DNA of 64,000 bases from Bacillus sp. KH172YL63 (lineage in GTDB: Bacteria > Bacillota > Bacilli > Bacillales > Bacillaceae_B), in NCBI RefSeq assembly GCF_011398925.1, contig NZ_AP022842.1, positions 3,212,001-3,276,000 of the forward strand, read 5' to 3'. Within the stretch, counting starts at the first letter, position 1. Each line of letters begins with the position of its first letter. The translations under genes and the position numbers were made by a program. Positions 51,381 to 60,099 of the stretch are shown piece by piece. A model generated the notes under the pieces. That model made no database searches and had not been told where the DNA came from. It worked only from the letters and a program-made list of their open reading frames with translations.

Positions 51381-51662
51381 CTATCCCTGCAGCAGATCCT
51401 TTCGAATCGGGGAAAACATATCCAATATCACACATTCTTCTAGTACTTTCACTCTGTGCTTAATGCTCGATGGGATATATTGCGTATCCCCTTGCTTCAG
51501 GACTCTCTTGTTTCCATTCACTTCAAATTCAACCTGTCCTTTTTCTATGAAACTTAATTGTTCTTCCGGATGCTGATCTATCTCACCGACAAATCCCTCT
51601 GCCAGTTCAACTTTTACTAGCATCATCGAGCCTTCACTGCTCAATACTTTTCTTTTTACCAT
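51381..51662 (-). CDS. Small cupin protein, KdgF-like
   Basis: 93 residues, a single cupin barrel: QHPEEQLSFIEKGQVEF (motif 1), LKQGDTQYIPSSIKHRV (motif 2). KdgF catalyses linearisation of 4,5-unsaturated uronates to 2-keto-3-deoxy sugars. Final gene of the operon; the function fits the uronate theme but is inferred. Confidence 0.75.
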   Translation of the reverse strand: MVKRKVLSSEGSMMLVKVELAEGFVGEIDQHPEEQLSFIEKGQVEFEVNGNKRVLKQGDTQYIPSSIKHRVKVLEECVILDMFSPIRKDLLQG

Positions 51663-51707
51663 TGCTGCCCACTCTCCTTTTTATTTCTGTTACCCAAGAA
51701 AAAACGA

Positions 51708-52997
51708 TCAGAATAAGCTTGGGTTTATTAATTTAGGAAGATAGAATGCGACTTCCGGTAAGAATGCGACAAATAATAAAACGACGAGAACAATCAATAT
51801 ATACGGCATGACTGCAGAGAGCGACTTCTCGATGCTGAGTTTTCCTATTTTAGCTGCCAACAGGAGGCATAACCCATATGGAGGTGTGACGAGTCCAATA
51901 GCGAGCGTCATCACCACAATTAGACCAAGATGCACTGGCTCCATTCCGAATAGGTTTGCTGTTGGCAAGATGACCGGAACGAATAAGATCATAGCTGGAA
52001 TCGCGTCCATGAACGTACCGACGAAAAGGAAGAATGCAATAATGATCAGGATGAATACCCATTCTGCCCCGACATTGTTCACGAAGAAATCTTGTGCCTT
52101 AACTGCTAATTGATAATAGCTCATCAGTTCACCCAGCGCGCTTGCAGCTGCAAGGGCAAACAATGAAAGCGAACTCAATGCCAGTGTGTCTTTGATGATC
52201 TTTGGAAGATCCGATAGTTTCAATGTTTTATAGAAAAACATACAAATCAGTAACGTATACAGGCAAGCAACGGCTGCAGCTTCCGTTGGGGTGAAGAATC
52301 CTGAAATGATCCCCCCAATAATGATGATCGGTGTGATCAAAGCAGGCACTGTTTCGTACACCAGCTTAAAGAATTGACCGAATGTAGCCCTTTTCGACCT
52401 CGGATAGCCCTTTTTTAACGCCATGATATAAATGAAGAGCATCATGCCTAGACCGATCAGTACGCCGGGAACGATTCCCCCGAGGAATAGTGCACCCACC
52501 GATGCATTAGTCAAACCGGCGAAGATGATCATCGGGATACTAGGCGGGATGATGACGCCGATCGTTGAAGAAGCTGCCGTCACGCCGACAGCGGTTTCCG
52601 TATCATACCCCTGCTTCTTCATGTTCGGTATCAGGATTTTCCCGACTCCGGCTGTATCAGCCTGGGCAGCACCTGATACCCCTGCAAAAATCATGGAAAC
52701 CAAGATGTTTGCGTGGGCGAGGCCCCCTCTGATATGACCGACCATCGTCAATGAAAGGTCAATTAGCTTTTGAGAAATCTTCCCGTGGTTCATTAAGTTG
52801 GCGGCCAGGATAAATAGAGGCACGGCAAGCAAGACAAACGAATCTATTCCATTCAGCATTTTCATCGGGACCGTCACCTCAGGAATATATGGAACGGTAA
52901 ATATACCAAGAAGGGCAATGATGCCGATGACAAAGGCAATTGGTACGCCGATCAGCATCAGAATAAGGAATAATACAACCAAGCCTATACCAATCAT
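51708..52997 (-). CDS. TRAP transporter large permease (DctM/SiaM-like)
   Basis: 429 residues, about 12 helices. FAGVSGAAQADTAGVGKILIP and SIPMIIFAGLTNASVGALF are family motifs. Forms the Na+-coupled sugar-acid importer with the two following gene products (upstream on the map). Confidence 0.93.
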   Translation of the reverse strand: MIGIGLVVLFLILMLIGVPIAFVIGIIALLGIFTVPYIPEVTVPMKMLNGIDSFVLLAVPLFILAANLMNHGKISQKLIDLSLTMVGHIRGGLAHANILVSMIFAGVSGAAQADTAGVGKILIPNMKKQGYDTETAVGVTAASSTIGVIIPPSIPMIIFAGLTNASVGALFLGGIVPGVLIGLGMMLFIYIMALKKGYPRSKRATFGQFFKLVYETVPALITPIIIIGGIISGFFTPTEAAAVACLYTLLICMFFYKTLKLSDLPKIIKDTLALSSLSLFALAAASALGELMSYYQLAVKAQDFFVNNVGAEWVFILIIIAFFLFVGTFMDAIPAMILFVPVILPTANLFGMEPVHLGLIVVMTLAIGLVTPPYGLCLLLAAKIGKLSIEKSLSAVMPYILIVLVVLLFVAFLPEVAFYLPKLINPSLF

Positions 52998-53470
52998 GCC
53001 TGTGCCCCCCTTCCCTTAAGTGATTTAATAGTAGCCCACAATTGACTAGCCGAGTAAATCATCATGGTCGCCCCCATGATTGGGATGGAAATCCATACAT
53101 ACCCCATTTTCATTTCCGGGATGGACGTCCAGTTATAATGCCAGAAATTCTGCACTGTCTCGATTCCGTAGTAGAACAGCGCAAATGAAAATAAGAATAT
53201 GACAGCATCAATGACAATCAGCAACAATTGTTTGGACATCCCTTCCAGTTTCCCTAGAAGGAAATCAAAACTGAAATGTTCCCTTTTGCTCACCATGACG
53301 GAAGCCCCCATAAAGACTGACCAAATGAATGAGTAATTGGCAACTTCTTCTGTCCATATGACCGATATGCCAAGATGTCTTGTAGTGATTTGAACGATGA
53401 TGGCAATAAAAAATATCACTAAGAAAATAGCACCGATGGTCATCTGAATTTTTTCAAGAGCTTTAATCAT
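52994..53470 (-). CDS. TRAP transporter small permease (DctQ-like)
   Basis: 158 residues, four helices; LGISVIWTEEVANYSFIWSVFMGAS is the DctQ signature. Overlaps the large permease gene by 4 bases. Confidence 0.92.
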   Translation of the reverse strand: MIKALEKIQMTIGAIFLVIFFIAIIVQITTRHLGISVIWTEEVANYSFIWSVFMGASVMVSKREHFSFDFLLGKLEGMSKQLLLIVIDAVIFLFSFALFYYGIETVQNFWHYNWTSIPEMKMGYVWISIPIMGATMMIYSASQLWATIKSLKGRGAQA

Positions 53471-53494
53471 GATTGTCTTCCCCCTTTCAATATT

Positions 53495-53525
53495 AAAGGG
53501 AAGAACAAATCAACTCTTCCCTTTA
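53495..53525 (-). terminator. Partial terminator between dctP and dctQ
   Basis: AAAGGGAAGA-N10-TCTTCCCTTT. A leaky stop here is usual after a binding-protein gene, because more DctP than permease is needed. Confidence 0.6.
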
Positions 53526-53535
53526 ACCATCCTCT

Positions 53536-54561
53536 TTACTTAAGCTCCCTTACCCTCTCCAGCAGATCTTCTGCTCCCATGTCCTTCGCTGCTTTCTCTT
53601 GAAGAGGTTCAGCCAATTCAATAAATGGATTTCGGTCGATTTCGTTTACTTCCGCTCCTTCATCAATTGCTTTTTGTTTGAACTCTTCTTCCTGTGCATA
53701 CACTGCTTCTCTTTCTGCTTCAACAGAAGCCTTGGCTGCCTCGAGGATTGTTTCCTGTTGCTCTTTTGAGTATGAATCAAATTTCTTACCGTTCACCAAA
53801 AGGAAACGTGTAGTGTAATCATGCGCTGTTTCAGTGATATATTTTCCGTTTTTCGTTTTATGGTGATTTTGCTGAACGAAGTAAGGATACGAGTTTTCAG
53901 CTGAATCAACGACATTTTGTTGAAGTGCCTGATAAAGCTCTCCCCATGCAATCGATGTTGGGATTGCTCCGACTTTCTTCCAATAATCCGCCAAGACACC
54001 TGAAGTCTGTGTTCTAAACGTCATTCCCTTTAAATCTTCCATTTTGTTAATCGGCTCTTTCCCGTAATAGTGCCTGACTCCCGCCGACCAATAACCAATC
54101 AATTTAAAATCATTATTAGATTTTTCGTTTATTAATTTTGCCATTTCTTCTCCGACTTCGCCGTCAACCGTCTTTTCCCAGTGATCATAACTGTCAAAAA
54201 GATAAGGCAGAGCCAGCAGGTCTATTTCCTTGATTCCCGTCTGAGTCATGAAACCCGGTGAAACAAGAACCACATCTGCTGCGCCAAGCTTCAGCTTCTC
54301 AACAAGTTCAGATTCTTCCGTTCCGATCGTCCCTGCATGTACTTCTACTTCAATATCACCGTCAGACTTGCTTTCAGCTACTTCCTTGAATTTCAAAAGA
54401 CCCGTTTGATATGGATTATCCGGAGATGTTTGATTGTGCGCTGCCACGATCTTGATTTTCTTACCAGCTTCTCCCCCTGCTGCTTCGTCACTTCCACACC
54501 CGGCTAAAATACCTGAAAGACCCAACAATAAAACCAGTGAAATTGATAAAAATTTCTTCAT
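53536..54561 (-). CDS. TRAP transporter substrate-binding lipoprotein (DctP-like)
   Basis: 341 residues, lipobox LAGC (Cys22). GVRHYYGKEPINKMEDLKGMTFR with a conserved Arg that binds the substrate carboxylate; VDSAENSYPYFV. Carries a sugar acid, likely a uronate or 2-keto-3-deoxygluconate (inference from operon). Confidence 0.92.
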   Translation of the reverse strand: MKKFLSISLVLLLGLSGILAGCGSDEAAGGEAGKKIKIVAAHNQTSPDNPYQTGLLKFKEVAESKSDGDIEVEVHAGTIGTEESELVEKLKLGAADVVLVSPGFMTQTGIKEIDLLALPYLFDSYDHWEKTVDGEVGEEMAKLINEKSNNDFKLIGYWSAGVRHYYGKEPINKMEDLKGMTFRTQTSGVLADYWKKVGAIPTSIAWGELYQALQQNVVDSAENSYPYFVQQNHHKTKNGKYITETAHDYTTRFLLVNGKKFDSYSKEQQETILEAAKASVEAEREAVYAQEEEFKQKAIDEGAEVNEIDRNPFIELAEPLQEKAAKDMGAEDLLERVRELK

Positions 54562-54583
54562 CCCTATTTCCCCCTTATTTGAA

Positions 54584-55234
54584 TTATGTTGCTTGAACAG
54601 CCTTTACCTTCTGAACGATTCGCGCGTATTCACGTGCTTTCTGCGTCAAGCGCTGATAATCTTCAGCGTGTTGCAATTGCTTCGAATTGACCAGATTTCC
54701 CCCTAGCCCCACTGCCAGTGCGCCTGCCTCTAGATATTCAGCAAGATTATCCATATTAATTCCCCCTGTCACCATTAATGGGATCGATGGGAAAGGACCG
54801 TGAATACTTTTCACAAATCCCGGTCCAAAAGTATTTGCCGGGAATACTTTGATCATATCTGCCCCGTGCTCAAACGCAGTTAGAATTTCTGTCGGTGTCA
54901 AGGCCCCCGGTATACTTGGGATCCCGTAACGCTTAGTCATCTTCACTGTGTCCAGGTTGAGTGAGGGTGAAACGATGAATTCACTTCCTGCCATGATGGC
55001 AGCCCTTGCCGTTTCCGGATCCAGGACCGTCCCTGCACCGGTCAGGACTCTTCCATCCATTTCATCTCTTACAATTTCTATCAACCTTGTAAACTTAGGT
55101 GTTTCGGCCGTGATTTCAAGCACCTTAACCCCACCTTCATACAATGCTTCTGCTATCGGCAGAATGGTGTGAGGATTAGCTTCACGAATGACGGCGACAA
55201 GTATTTCATCTTTTATAAACTCTACTAGATTCAT
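54584..55234 (-). CDS. kdgA: KDPG aldolase (2-dehydro-3-deoxy-6-phosphogluconate aldolase)
   Basis: 216 residues. LEITAETP (Glu), GAGTVLDP, FIVSPSLN and IKVFPAN with the Schiff-base Lys. Cleaves KDPG to pyruvate and glyceraldehyde 3-phosphate. Confidence 0.93.
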   Translation of the reverse strand: MNLVEFIKDEILVAVIREANPHTILPIAEALYEGGVKVLEITAETPKFTRLIEIVRDEMDGRVLTGAGTVLDPETARAAIMAGSEFIVSPSLNLDTVKMTKRYGIPSIPGALTPTEILTAFEHGADMIKVFPANTFGPGFVKSIHGPFPSIPLMVTGGINMDNLAEYLEAGALAVGLGGNLVNSKQLQHAEDYQRLTQKAREYARIVQKVKAVQAT

Positions 55235-55250
55235 GTTTCTACCGCTCCCT

Positions 55251-55799
55251 TCACTCTATATTTGCATGGCGTTCAGCCATGACTTCGTTCGTTTCTCCCT
55301 GCTCCAAGGTCCCAATGATGATTGCATCAAGCAGAAGGTGAACTGATTGATCGAACTGGTTTCCGAGAGGCTGTATCGACGCAGGTTCATGAGCTCTCCT
55401 GTACTTCGTCGCCGCCGGAATACAAATGACCCCATCGCTTATGCCCGCAAGCTTTGATTCGATATTTGTAGTCACGAGGAATACTTTTGCGCCTATTTCT
55501 TTCGCCTTTGAGGCAAATTGGACAATCGAACCGGTTGACCCCGATCCTGAAATAGCGGCAAGTAAATCCCCTTCTGCCATGCTCGGCGTGATGGTTTCCC
55601 CGATGACGTAAACCGGGAAGCCTCCATGCATTAAACGCATCGCAAATGCTTTCCCCATCAAACCTGAACGTCCTTCACCATAAACGAAGATTCGCTTGGC
55701 TCTTTTCAGCTGTTCTGAAAGGTGGATGGCCTCTTCTGCTTTCACCTTCGATAAAACCTCGGATATTTCATCGGCTACTGTCGTAATGATTGATTTCAT
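55251..55799 (-). CDS. hxlB: SIS-domain 6-phospho-3-hexuloisomerase-like protein
   Basis: 182 residues. Single SIS domain: GEGRSGLMGKAFAMRLMHGGF, AISGSGSTGSIVQFA. Converts D-arabino-hexulose 6-phosphate to fructose 6-phosphate in the RuMP pathway. Overlaps hxlA by 4 bases. Confidence 0.85.
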   Translation of the reverse strand: MKSIITTVADEISEVLSKVKAEEAIHLSEQLKRAKRIFVYGEGRSGLMGKAFAMRLMHGGFPVYVIGETITPSMAEGDLLAAISGSGSTGSIVQFASKAKEIGAKVFLVTTNIESKLAGISDGVICIPAATKYRRAHEPASIQPLGNQFDQSVHLLLDAIIIGTLEQGETNEVMAERHANIE

Positions 55800-56419
55800 T
55801 CCCTGATCAGTCCTTTCATCGCCCTAACCGCTTCTTCCGGATCGGCCGCTTTCGTGATAGCGCTGCCAACAATGACCGTATGAGGTCTTTTTTCAATAAT
55901 GGCTGGCAGTGTCTCTAAGGTGATGCCGCCGGCAACGGCCGTCTCAAGTCCACTGATTCCTTGTGAAAGATCGAATAGATTGCCGATGTTTTCACCTGCT
56001 TCCTGCATGTCCTTCCCAATATGCAGGCTGACAAGGGTAACACCAAGTTTTTGTAACTCTTTTACTCTCTTACTCTCTGAGACTCCTAATAAATCAACCA
56101 TGACTCTCTTGCCACGCGTCTCCGCCACTTCGAGAGTATCAGTGATCGTTTTGTCCGCAGAAAACGCCATGACGGTCGTGATATCAGCCCCAGCATCAAA
56201 TGCCTGGATAGCCTCGTGTTTACCGGCATCACATGTCTTCATGTCAGCAACGAGGGTTTGATTTGGATACTTTTCACGGATTTCACGGATAATCGTCATC
56301 CCGTATTCCTTAATGACCCCGGTTCCTACCTCGATCCAGTCCACATAAGGACCGGTCTTCTCCAAAATATGAAAGCATTCTTCCCTGGTCAGGCGGTCAA
56401 GCGCCACTTGTATATTCAT
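55796..56419 (-). CDS. hxlA: 3-hexulose-6-phosphate synthase-like protein (OMPDC fold)
   Basis: 207 residues. VADMKTCDAGKHEA is the KxD active-site motif of the HPS/KGPDC group; VDLLGVSE and VVGSAITKAADP bind phosphate. HPS condenses formaldehyde and ribulose 5-phosphate; the related KGPDC decarboxylates 3-keto-L-gulonate 6-phosphate. Linkage with a PHI-like gene favours HPS. Confidence 0.82.
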   Translation of the reverse strand: MNIQVALDRLTREECFHILEKTGPYVDWIEVGTGVIKEYGMTIIREIREKYPNQTLVADMKTCDAGKHEAIQAFDAGADITTVMAFSADKTITDTLEVAETRGKRVMVDLLGVSESKRVKELQKLGVTLVSLHIGKDMQEAGENIGNLFDLSQGISGLETAVAGGITLETLPAIIEKRPHTVIVGSAITKAADPEEAVRAMKGLIRE

Positions 56420-56428
56420 CCCATCCCC

Positions 56429-57382
56429 CTATCTTTCCACTCGTTCTTTTTCGCCCATATGGACAAGGACATCTTCTAAGTAAGGCAGTCCTTCATTATC
56501 ACCCGTCACACTGACGACCATCGATCCGATGATATTTGCGAAGTGAAGAGTTTTCTCAAGTGGCCACTTCTGCAGAACCCCGTAGATGAACCCTGCATCG
56601 AATCCGTCGCCTGCGCCTACCGTATCCACCACTTTCTTCGCCTTTACGGCAGGGGCTTCCACATACTCACCTTCTACATATCCCACCGAGCCTTCCTCGC
56701 CTTTCTTGATCGCAAGATGCGTGATGCCGAATTGCTTGCAATGCTCGATAATTTCATGGGTGTCTGTTGTTCCAAACAACAGCTCCGCTTCCTCGACTCC
56801 CGTCAGAAGGATATCGACATACGGGAGGAAACTCCTCAATACATCCCTTGCTTCATCCTCATTCCACAGTTTCAAGCGGATATTCGGATCACATGAAACC
56901 ATGACTCCATGCTTTTTAGCTTCGGCGATTGCATGTCGGACAAGCTCGATGTTTTTCTTTTTATCGACGGCTGGGAATACCCCTGTAATATGTAGAACCT
57001 TTGTGTTGTTCAGATAGCTGATATTCAAGCTTTCCTTTGTTAATACCGTTGTTGGAGAACGGTCTCTGTAATAAAAGGTACGGACACTGCCATCCCCGGC
57101 GATTTCCTTAAAGTTCAATGAAGTTGGATATCCTGCCGCAAATTCTACTTCGGAAACATCCACCCCTTCACCACGAACCGTATTAAAGATGTGCCTGCCA
57201 AATTCATCATGTCCTAGCCGGCTGATCCAACCAGTCTTTAACCCCAGCCTTGCACAGCCAATCGCAAAGTTCAGCTCTGCTCCGCCTATCTTCCTGTCGA
57301 AAGAAGAAACAAACCGCATCGGGCCTGTTGAAGAAGGATCAAGAGTAATCATCGCATCTCCAATCGTCACTACATCATTCAT
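56429..57382 (-). CDS. kdgK: PfkB-family sugar kinase, 2-keto-3-deoxygluconate kinase-like
   Basis: 317 residues from ATG 57382 (GAAAGGATG upstream). GGAELNFAIGCARLGLKTGW and VDTVGAGDGFDAGF (catalytic Asp). KDG kinase is suggested by the KDPG aldolase in the same operon. Confidence 0.85.
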   Translation of the reverse strand: MNDVVTIGDAMITLDPSSTGPMRFVSSFDRKIGGAELNFAIGCARLGLKTGWISRLGHDEFGRHIFNTVRGEGVDVSEVEFAAGYPTSLNFKEIAGDGSVRTFYYRDRSPTTVLTKESLNISYLNNTKVLHITGVFPAVDKKKNIELVRHAIAEAKKHGVMVSCDPNIRLKLWNEDEARDVLRSFLPYVDILLTGVEEAELLFGTTDTHEIIEHCKQFGITHLAIKKGEEGSVGYVEGEYVEAPAVKAKKVVDTVGAGDGFDAGFIYGVLQKWPLEKTLHFANIIGSMVVSVTGDNEGLPYLEDVLVHMGEKERVER

Positions 57383-58400
57383 GAATAACATCCTTTCTCT
57401 TACATGATTCCCGTATGATTAACTTCGGATCAAAACGGACTACCAAGCCCTTTTCCTGATCCTCTTTCTTCTGGATTGTATTTAATAAAAATTCCGCCGC
57501 TTTCTTCCCAATCTCAAAAGTCGGTTGAGCAACAATCGTTAAGCCCGGTTCATAAAAACTGGCAAAGGACACATCGTCGATCCCGATGATCGCTATGTCT
57601 TCAGGAATTTTCATATGGTTTTCTTTTACATATTTCAAAATCTCAATGAGCGTCAAATCATTGCCTGCGAGGATGGCTTCCGGAGGATCATTCAAGGATA
57701 ATAGCTCATGAACCCCTTCTTTGATCCTGTTTACTTCCCGGCTCTTAATATAGTCATCCCGGACATCAAGTCCATTGGCAGTCATCGTGTTCTTATAACC
57801 GTTGATTCTCTCCATCCGCGGTGTAACATTCCGAATCACATTCGTGATGATACCGATCTTCTTGTACCCCATGTCAATGAGATGCTGCACGCCGATCCCA
57901 GATGCCTTCTCGTTATCAAGGAGCATCGATGGAATCTCTACGTCCGGCACAGTTCGGTCAACAAACACAATTGGGTAGCCCTCCTTTAGCATCTCATTGT
58001 ATAAGTTGACGTTATCGCCGGTGGGTAGCAGGATGATGCCATCCACCTGTTTTGCACGGAGCATTTCAATATACTTCCGTTCTTTCTCTGGATTATCATC
58101 CGCGTTACAGACAATCGTATGAAAATCAGCATCCTGACAGGTGTCCTCAATCGCCCGGATTACTTGCGTCGAAAACGTGTGAAGAATATTGGCCACAATC
58201 ACCCCGATCGTCGTTGTCGACTTCTGCTTGAGGCTCCTCGCGACAATATTTGGTCTGTACTCTAACGTCTTAATGGATTCTTCAATCCTGTTTTTCGTTT
58301 CTTCCCTCATATATTCGTAACGATGATTCAAATATTGTGAAACAGTACTTTTAGATACACCTGCATGCTGAGCAACATCAGCAATCGTTACCTTTTTCAT
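57375..58400 (-). CDS. LacI-family regulator (KdgR-like)
   Basis: 341 residues. TIADVAQHAGVSKSTVSQYLNHR helix-turn-helix; effector domain IGVIVANILHTFSTQVIRAI. Product shares 8 bases with the kdgK gene. Likely represses this operon through the palindrome at 58438. Confidence 0.9.
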   Translation of the reverse strand: MKKVTIADVAQHAGVSKSTVSQYLNHRYEYMREETKNRIEESIKTLEYRPNIVARSLKQKSTTTIGVIVANILHTFSTQVIRAIEDTCQDADFHTIVCNADDNPEKERKYIEMLRAKQVDGIILLPTGDNVNLYNEMLKEGYPIVFVDRTVPDVEIPSMLLDNEKASGIGVQHLIDMGYKKIGIITNVIRNVTPRMERINGYKNTMTANGLDVRDDYIKSREVNRIKEGVHELLSLNDPPEAILAGNDLTLIEILKYVKENHMKIPEDIAIIGIDDVSFASFYEPGLTIVAQPTFEIGKKAAEFLLNTIQKKEDQEKGLVVRFDPKLIIRESCKRKDVIHE

Positions 58401-58437
58401 GTATACTCTCCAACTTTCATTATCTAAACCGTTTTAC

Positions 58438-58449
58438 TAAACCGGTTTA
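58438..58449. promoter_or_regulatory. LacI-type operator TAAACCGGTTTA
   Basis: Perfect 12-bp palindrome, with half-matching TAAACCG copies on either side (58425 and 58451). Located downstream of the -10 element, fitting a block to transcription. Confidence 0.7.
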
Positions 58450-58467
58450 TTAAACCGATTTATTGAA

Positions 58468-58496
58468 ATTATATGATAATTGAAAGCGCTTTACAA
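58468..58496 (-). promoter_or_regulatory. Promoter of the sugar-acid operon with overlapping cre-like element
   Basis: Minus strand TTGTAA (58491-58496), 17-base spacer, TATAAT (58468-58473). The spacer start contains AAAGCGCTTT, the core of a CcpA cre (58481-58495, one base longer than consensus), so catabolite repression would act at the -35 region. Confidence 0.7.
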
Positions 58497-58537
58497 TAAG
58501 TTTTTGGAAAATTGGTGAATTTAATTTTTAGGTATCA

Positions 58538-58566
58538 TAAAAAAACGCGGAGGGACGCGTTTTTTG
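58538..58566. terminator. Bidirectional hairpin
   Basis: AAAAAACGCG-GAGGGA-CGCGTTTTTT. Confidence 0.7.
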
Positions 58567-58854
58567 GTTACGATTTGACCAATGGGGACTCTGTTCGAAA
58601 AAGCTTGATTGTAAAATGGATCAAGGTTCCTAAATAATGGATGCTTATCCTATGTTTCTAGGTCTGCTGGTTCTCTGGGGTTCATTTGATAGAAGAAGAA
58701 ATCACTATCAACGTTTGTTGGGGTTATTTGATAGGATGTGCACTCATATTAACAATGGAGATTCACGGCTTACCCACGCAGGAAAAAAAGGATAAGACGA
58801 CGACTACACCGAATATATCCTTTAATCGATTGCCACATCATTTAATATAGAAGG
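58567..58854. other. Gene-free stretch with one long open frame
   Basis: The frame 58662-58850 is open for 62 codons (ending KTTTTPNISFNRLPHHLI) and could encode a small one-helix membrane segment, but I see no start codon with a ribosome site. Possibly a decayed gene. Confidence 0.35.
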
Positions 58855-58863
58855 GTGTCCCGA

Positions 58864-59196
58864 ATGAAAATTAAATATAGTAAGTTCATTATCATTGCCG
58901 TCTTATTCATAAGCACGGCTTTCATCTATCTCTTCTCATTCAAAGAATCCAAAGAATTCACCGGGTTCCCTGTTCCGAAGGGCGCTGAACTGACGGAGAA
59001 AGAGAGCAAGTTAGAGAAATACAACTGGGCATCCGCCTCTGAAGAATACGGCTTTCCATTGCGATATCAACTGATCATCAAACTGTGGGGATGGGACAAA
59101 AGAGAGCAAATGGGTGCCCTGACCATTTACGAAAAGAATGGGGAACAGGTTGGGGTTGTATCATTGGAGGAGTATTTTTCTGTTGGTGTGGATTGA
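58864..59196 (+). CDS. Hypothetical membrane-anchored protein
   Basis: 110 residues from ATG 58864 (GAAGGGTG). N-terminal anchor IIIAVLFISTAFIYLFSF, then an extracellular domain with FPVPKGAELTEKE and YQLIIKLWGWDKREQMG. A similar domain occurs in unknown small Bacillus secreted proteins. Confidence 0.65.
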   Translation: MKIKYSKFIIIAVLFISTAFIYLFSFKESKEFTGFPVPKGAELTEKESKLEKYNWASASEEYGFPLRYQLIIKLWGWDKREQMGALTIYEKNGEQVGVVSLEEYFSVGVD

Positions 59197-59222
59197 ATTT
59201 GGGTGGAGGGTTAATTGAAGGA

Positions 59223-59254
59223 GTAAAGAACACTGCGATGGCAGTGTTCTTTAC
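59223..59254 (+). terminator. Terminator-like hairpin
   Basis: GTAAAGAACACTG, a 6-base loop, CAGTGTTCTTTAC: perfect 13-bp stem. Confidence 0.75.
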
Positions 59255-59423
59255 TAGGTGATTCTAAATAGCCGGTTAAGATTTTGATGTCTTATCGTAT
59301 TTATGTCTAAAATGAATACCTTCTTTCATTTTTCTCATATACTTGTCCAATCCAACCCTCTTTTCATTCATATAATAGAATAGTAAATTTTTTATCATTC
59401 TATTATGTTAGGAGGGATTCAAA

Positions 59424-59966
59424 GTGCCAAACGCACCTGAACTTTCACCACCATGGGTGATTTATTTTAATCAATTGAAATACTCAATTGGGGCTGATCC
59501 CCTCGTGGAGGTGGGACCATTGATCCCGGTTCAAGACCAGTACCTTGCATTGGTGATAGTGAACGATTATGACAAAGCACAGGCTCTGGCTACGCTTCTT
59601 ACCCCATCACAAAATTTTGGAAATGTTACTTTATCTGTTGTCGTTATTTATAATCAAGACATTGTGACTCCTACACCTTGCCCATTGGATGCTTTTGAAG
59701 TCGCACACCTTGTAAAAGCTGCCTTGGAAGGAAACACCTATTTTCAAAATATAGTCGTGCAGCCGCAATTTCCTGGGAGTATGGATGCTGTATATCCTAT
59801 TTTTGCAGCGGAGGTTATACAATTCTATGCTGATGACATCTCCAATTACTGTAATACATTCGCTGGAGTTGCATCCCAAGTATTCCAAGAGGTCATGATC
59901 GACGCGCTATGCAGAGTACAAATATTATATTCAACGAGTTGCAGTGAAGAAAATAGCGATCAATGA
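59424..59966 (+). CDS. Hypothetical protein
   Basis: 180 residues, GTG start behind TAGGAGGGATTCAAA. No signal peptide. N-terminal MPNAPELSPPWVIYFNQLKY, a strand-rich core (YLALVIVNDYDKAQALATLL, NVTLSVVVIYNQDIV) and a helical C-terminus with three Cys. I do not recognise the family. Confidence 0.65.
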   Translation: MPNAPELSPPWVIYFNQLKYSIGADPLVEVGPLIPVQDQYLALVIVNDYDKAQALATLLTPSQNFGNVTLSVVVIYNQDIVTPTPCPLDAFEVAHLVKAALEGNTYFQNIVVQPQFPGSMDAVYPIFAAEVIQFYADDISNYCNTFAGVASQVFQEVMIDALCRVQILYSTSCSEENSDQ

Positions 59967-60029
59967 CGCGAAGTACCGTTCGATTTTGTGAGATTCTTGT
60001 TTTTGTATAGATATAGGAGACAACTTTTT

Positions 60030-60061
60030 GAAGAACACTCTTATGATGAGGAGTGTTCTTC
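60030..60061 (+). terminator. Terminator
   Basis: GAAGAACACTC, 10-base loop, GAGTGTTCTTC, TGTTTT. Confidence 0.75.
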
Positions 60062-60099
60062 TGTTTTCGTGACGAGCATAATCTACTTCACCTTATTGT

